From an uncultured Peptococcaceae bacterium (lineage in GTDB: Bacteria > Bacillota > Dehalobacteriia > UBA4068 > JAAVYR01), in contig CATIYQ010000050.1 of NCBI GenBank assembly GCA_949739465.1, positions 1 through 17,207 on the forward strand: 17,207 nt of DNA, in the 5' to 3' direction. The notes under the pieces are model-generated. The model was not told where the DNA came from, did not search any database, and saw only the letters and a list, made by a program, of their open reading frames with translations. Shown in pieces: positions 14,482-17,207 of the stretch. Position 1 is the stretch's first letter. Every line of letters starts with the position of its first letter. The position numbers and the translations under genes are program-made.

Positions 14482-15042
14482 TTAGTTAGCAGAAACTACA
14501 ATACCATAATTGATAACGCCCACGCCGTCCCATTCGCAATGGATGATATAATAAGCCATACCGTTTTCACCGTATTCTACTTTGAAGCTATCGGTTTTCT
14601 CATCAAATTGCACATCTGTAATCTTTTCCGCATCAGGCGTTTCCTTGGCAGATACTACGTCAAAGGTGTTAAGGTCACGAGTAACCGTAATGCGGTCGGG
14701 ATGATAGTCGCCAAAGTCTACATTAAGAGAAAGTCCGTTCCAAACCACAGGCACTTCCATGCTGCCGAAACCATAGTTTTTGCGAAAATAATCATAATAG
14801 TCAACGGTGTCATAATCAGCGTCGTTCCAGCTTACAGGGAATTTACCGAAAGTAAAGCTGCTCACATTTTCCCCTTCTCCCAAATAAACGGAAAAAGGAA
14901 TTTCTGTATAATCTTCCAGTTTCGCCACATCAGCCGTTCCCTGCTTATCGGTATCTCCGTTGCCGCAAGCAGCCAGAGACAGCGCGAGCAATGCAATACT
15001 TATCATAGATAAAAAGTTCTTCTTCATTTTCATTCTTATCAT
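14482..15042 (-). CDS. Putative lipoprotein of unknown function
   Basis: A 186-residue protein with a textbook lipoprotein signal: basic start (MIRMKMKKN), hydrophobic core and lipobox LAAC with cysteine 26, followed by a polar linker GNGDTDK. The mature domain of about 150 residues is acidic and aromatic (FPVSWNDADYDTVDYYDYF; YYIIHCEWDGVGVINYGI) and probably beta-rich; I do not recognise a family. I start at ATG 15042, 8 bases after AAAGGA; ATG 15048 is too close, and the open frame to 15132 is probably untranslated leader. The gene is divergent from the RelQ-like gene and ends at a strong terminator. Confidence 0.82.
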   Translation of the reverse strand: MIRMKMKKNFLSMISIALLALSLAACGNGDTDKQGTADVAKLEDYTEIPFSVYLGEGENVSSFTFGKFPVSWNDADYDTVDYYDYFRKNYGFGSMEVPVVWNGLSLNVDFGDYHPDRITVTRDLNTFDVVSAKETPDAEKITDVQFDEKTDSFKVEYGENGMAYYIIHCEWDGVGVINYGIVVSAN

Positions 15043-15143
15043 CTTCATCGTCCTTTCGTTTATCGATTTTTCTTGTTCGGTTCTGTCTATTAGACAACCT
15101 CTCTCCAGGAAAAGTTCCCCTTTTCCCAACAAAAGATACCGTT

Positions 15144-15152
15144 ATTCTACCA
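15144..15152 (-). promoter_or_regulatory. Extended -10 promoter of the 186-residue lipoprotein gene
   Basis: TGGTAGAAT on the minus strand is an extended -10 with one mismatch. It implies a leader of about 95 bases that can fold into two small hairpins (15108-15126 and 15079-15099). Confidence 0.45.
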
Positions 15153-15251
15153 CAGAAAAAAGAAAAAAGAAATAATCTGCGGTTTCAAGGTCCTTTAAGA
15201 ATTATTTGTTATTATAAAATATATTGATAGAAAGAACATGAGGACAAGCCT

Positions 15252-15929
15252 ATGCAAAGTCAAGATAACTTTTTCAATACCTTCGGCGGCAATCCGCCAG
15301 AAAACATTTCAGAGCAAGTAAAAGAACTGTTCAAAGGATTTCAGGATATTTACATCACCTATCAATCTGCCATTAAAGAAATCGGCACAAAAATTGAAAT
15401 TCTCAACGATGAATTTCAAGCCAAACAAAAGAGAAACCCCATTGAACATATTAAGTCTCGGGTAAAATCAGCCAAAAGCATTGTGAAGAAACTGCAACGA
15501 AAGGAACTACCCGTTACCTTAAATTCTGCCCGGGAAAATCTCACGGACATTGCGGGCATTCGTATCATCTGTTCCTTTATCGATGATATCTATATCATCG
15601 CCGACCTGCTCTCCGGTCAAGACGACATCGTGCTGGTAGAGAAAATCGACTATATCCAAAACCCTAAACCCAGCGGCTATCGCAGTCTCCACCTAATTCT
15701 CCAAGTGCCGGTTTTCTTTTCCGACCACACCGAATATGTAAAGGTGGAGGTGCAGATTCGCACCATCGCCATGGACTTCTGGGCAAGTCTGGAACACAAG
15801 CTCCACTACAAAGGCTCGGAAAACGTCCCCGACAGCGTTACCAAAGAGCTCAGAGAATGCGCCGATGTCATTGCCGAGACAGACCGCAAAATGCAAAATA
15901 TCCATAACAGACTGGAAGAAATCAATTAA
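15252..15929 (+). CDS. relQ: RelQ/YjbM-type small alarmone synthetase, (p)ppGpp synthetase
   Basis: A 225-residue stand-alone synthetase that transfers pyrophosphate from ATP to GDP or GTP to make (p)ppGpp. It has only the RelA/SpoT synthetase fold: IEHIKSRVKSAKSIVKKL with the ATP-binding R70 and K72, LTDIAGIRI with D99, the guanine-side KPSGYRSLH at 139-147, KVEVQIRT at 164-171 and FWASLEHKLHYK with E181. There is no HD hydrolase, TGS or ACT domain, and the length and helical C-terminal tail fit RelQ (YjbM) rather than RelP. AGGA lies 8 bases before ATG; a TATAAA at 15214 is a possible -10. The gene stands alone, ending at a strong terminator. Confidence 0.92.
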   Translation: MQSQDNFFNTFGGNPPENISEQVKELFKGFQDIYITYQSAIKEIGTKIEILNDEFQAKQKRNPIEHIKSRVKSAKSIVKKLQRKELPVTLNSARENLTDIAGIRIICSFIDDIYIIADLLSGQDDIVLVEKIDYIQNPKPSGYRSLHLILQVPVFFSDHTEYVKVEVQIRTIAMDFWASLEHKLHYKGSENVPDSVTKELRECADVIAETDRKMQNIHNRLEEIN

Positions 15930-15943
15930 AGAAATTAACTAAT

Positions 15944-15986
15944 CCAATAAAAAAGAGCAGTGATTTTCACTGCTCTTTTTTATTGG
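15944..15986. terminator. Bidirectional terminator between relQ and the large lipoprotein gene
   Basis: A perfect 20-bp inverted repeat with a 3-base loop (core AGAGCAGTGA / TCACTGCTCT) with T-runs on both strands serves two convergent genes. Confidence 0.95.
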
Positions 15987-15988
15987 GC

Positions 15989-17173
15989 TTACCAGCCAAA
16001 ACTGCCATAAAGAACTGTTTTCCAACTGCCGTCCTCCTGCAGTTCCAGCACTCGTTTTTCCGGACAATCCCAGCAAATATTTCCCAAGCAGATTTCATAT
16101 TTGCCGTCGCCGTTAAAGTCGAAAATGCCATCGACAGTCAATCTTAAACAGGTCTCAATACCTAAAAAGATAAAGGTTCCATCATCTTCCCCCTGAGCTA
16201 TTTCATAGTTCAGATTGTTTTGTAAACATTGTTCATAGGCTTTTTTAATCGGTTCCTGATGATAAAAAAGAGGTGTTGTCTGCTCCTCCTTTACCAGCAA
16301 TGCCAAAATAAATACTGCCGCATGTTCATTGGTCAAGTCTTCCTCTTTGATAATGGGATAACCGCCTACATCATTCGGGGTATGTGCAATAATCAGCTTT
16401 TCCTGCTTGCCGTCACCGTCTACATCTGCCGTCCACACCTCTGCGATAAAATCACTGTCTCCCATTTCCACACTGTCTAAGTGGGCTTGGACATAGGCGC
16501 TTTCTTCCTCCGTGCAGTTGGCTCTTACCTTTAAATCCTTCGGGAAACCGTCTACTGCTTGAGAGAGCACAATGCCGTTATGGAGAATCTGTTCCTCGTT
16601 TTCATCTAAGAACCCCAGGTAAAACAAGTCGTTTGGCACTGGGAAAGCGTTTAATTCATCCTCAGTGAAGGTAACAGGCAAGGTAAAATAGTCCTGTGTA
16701 TTGTTATATTCATCTGCCACCGTTTGCTGCTGATAAGGACCAAATAATGCCTTTACCTCGTCCGTATCATAGAAAGAACTGTCCCCAAAAGGATTCCCCT
16801 CTAAATCAAGACCACCCAATTCCAGCATTTCGGGGATATAAACTTTGTTCGCCGTTTCTACCGCGCCTGTTACGATGTCATAAAGATAATATTTTTCCGC
16901 CGCCAGCATTTCATAGAGATAAGCCTGAATGGGGTCTTTGCCCTCCCGCTCCTTTGGCGCGTCAGCCGCCGTGTAAGGGTCGTAGAGAATAGAATCCAGG
17001 CTATGCCATTCTCCCTCTCCCCAATATCCCATAACGCTGCTGCCCAGCGAAATAAAGACAGGTCCTTCCACAGCGTTTTTTTGCTCTTGCTGCCCGCAAG
17101 CGGAAAACGCAAAACAACTGCATATCATTAAAACTGCTGACAGTCCCACTGTCCATAAGTTTCTTTTTTTCAT
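15989..17173 (-). CDS. Putative lipoprotein with DxDxDG calcium-binding-like loops
   Basis: A 394-residue exported protein. The signal has MKKRN, a hydrophobic core and lipobox FSAC with cysteine 26. The mature protein is acidic. Two loops, DVDGDGKQE at about 250-258 and DFNGDGKYE at about 352-360, follow the DxDxDG pattern of dockerin/EF-hand or FG-GAP/VCBS-type calcium sites; each is followed by a beta-strand-like segment (KLIIAHTP; ICLGNICW). The N-terminal ~200 residues are unrecognised. The ending is YGSFGW. I start at ATG 17173, 8 bases after AGGGGG; ATG 17179 is too close. Only 28 bases of upstream sequence follow before the window edge, so its promoter or operon cannot be judged. Role unknown; surface-associated. 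Confidence 0.83.
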   Translation of the reverse strand: MKKRNLWTVGLSAVLMICSCFAFSACGQQEQKNAVEGPVFISLGSSVMGYWGEGEWHSLDSILYDPYTAADAPKEREGKDPIQAYLYEMLAAEKYYLYDIVTGAVETANKVYIPEMLELGGLDLEGNPFGDSSFYDTDEVKALFGPYQQQTVADEYNNTQDYFTLPVTFTEDELNAFPVPNDLFYLGFLDENEEQILHNGIVLSQAVDGFPKDLKVRANCTEEESAYVQAHLDSVEMGDSDFIAEVWTADVDGDGKQEKLIIAHTPNDVGGYPIIKEEDLTNEHAAVFILALLVKEEQTTPLFYHQEPIKKAYEQCLQNNLNYEIAQGEDDGTFIFLGIETCLRLTVDGIFDFNGDGKYEICLGNICWDCPEKRVLELQEDGSWKTVLYGSFGW

Positions 17174-17207
17174 TGACATAACCCCCTTTTAATATTTAGA
17201 CGAAGGA

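Overview
The window looks like chromosomal DNA of a fermentative, probably anaerobic, low-to-moderate GC Bacillota (Firmicutes). The evidence is strong AGGAGG-type ribosome sites, housekeeping TTGACA/TATAAT promoters (several with an extended TGn -10), compact bidirectional hairpin terminators, and a characteristic gene set: a succinate/acetate-type CoA-transferase, PduL, BioY, DegV/FakB, a FabT-like MarR regulator and a RelQ-type alarmone synthetase. I cannot fix the genus. There is no phage, insertion sequence, CRISPR array, tRNA or rRNA. I found no convincing new multi-gene system; the most notable items are a decayed aroA, a BirA-type operator and a probable FabT-FakB pair.

Left part (1-7076, all minus strand). 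The unit read first is a cyclic amidohydrolase (dihydroorotase/allantoinase class), overlapping a thiamine pyrophosphokinase, followed by an unrecognised acidic 203-residue protein and a strong hairpin terminator. Only about 15 bases after the terminator begins a B12-binding-type radical SAM protein (DUF4080-like). Then come pduL with its own promoter, and a three-gene unit of a DUF1294 membrane protein, a calcineurin-like phosphoesterase and the N-terminal 210 residues of YgiQ, which runs off the left edge.

Middle (7077-12428). A 475-base AT-rich divergent spacer precedes a plus-strand Cat1/Ach1-type CoA-transferase. Next is bioY, whose consensus promoter is overlapped by an inverted repeat matching the BirA operator; this implies biotin-dependent repression. 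A shared terminator separates bioY from a convergent degV (FakB-like fatty-acid-binding protein), which lies directly behind a FabT-like MarR gene. The MarR promoter is close to consensus and has a perfect 15-base palindrome just downstream, suggesting autoregulation and a link to exogenous fatty-acid use. A Ca2+:cation antiporter is divergent from it.

Right part (12429-17207). A hemolysin III/PAQR membrane protein lies downstream of a degraded 5-enolpyruvylshikimate-3-phosphate synthase gene. That remnant is in three frames, lacks its N-terminus and has two apparent internal deletions. Upstream of it are two small secreted or lipid-anchored proteins of unknown function with their own terminator and promoters. 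A plus-strand RelQ-type (p)ppGpp synthetase follows, and a third, larger lipoprotein with two DxDxDG-type calcium-binding-like loops converges on it through a perfect 20-bp terminator stem.

Start codons were re-chosen where a ribosome site clearly favoured one: several genes are shorter than their longest open frame, and ygiQ is longer (TTG start). All calls rest on reading the sequence and on remembered family features; no searches were run.
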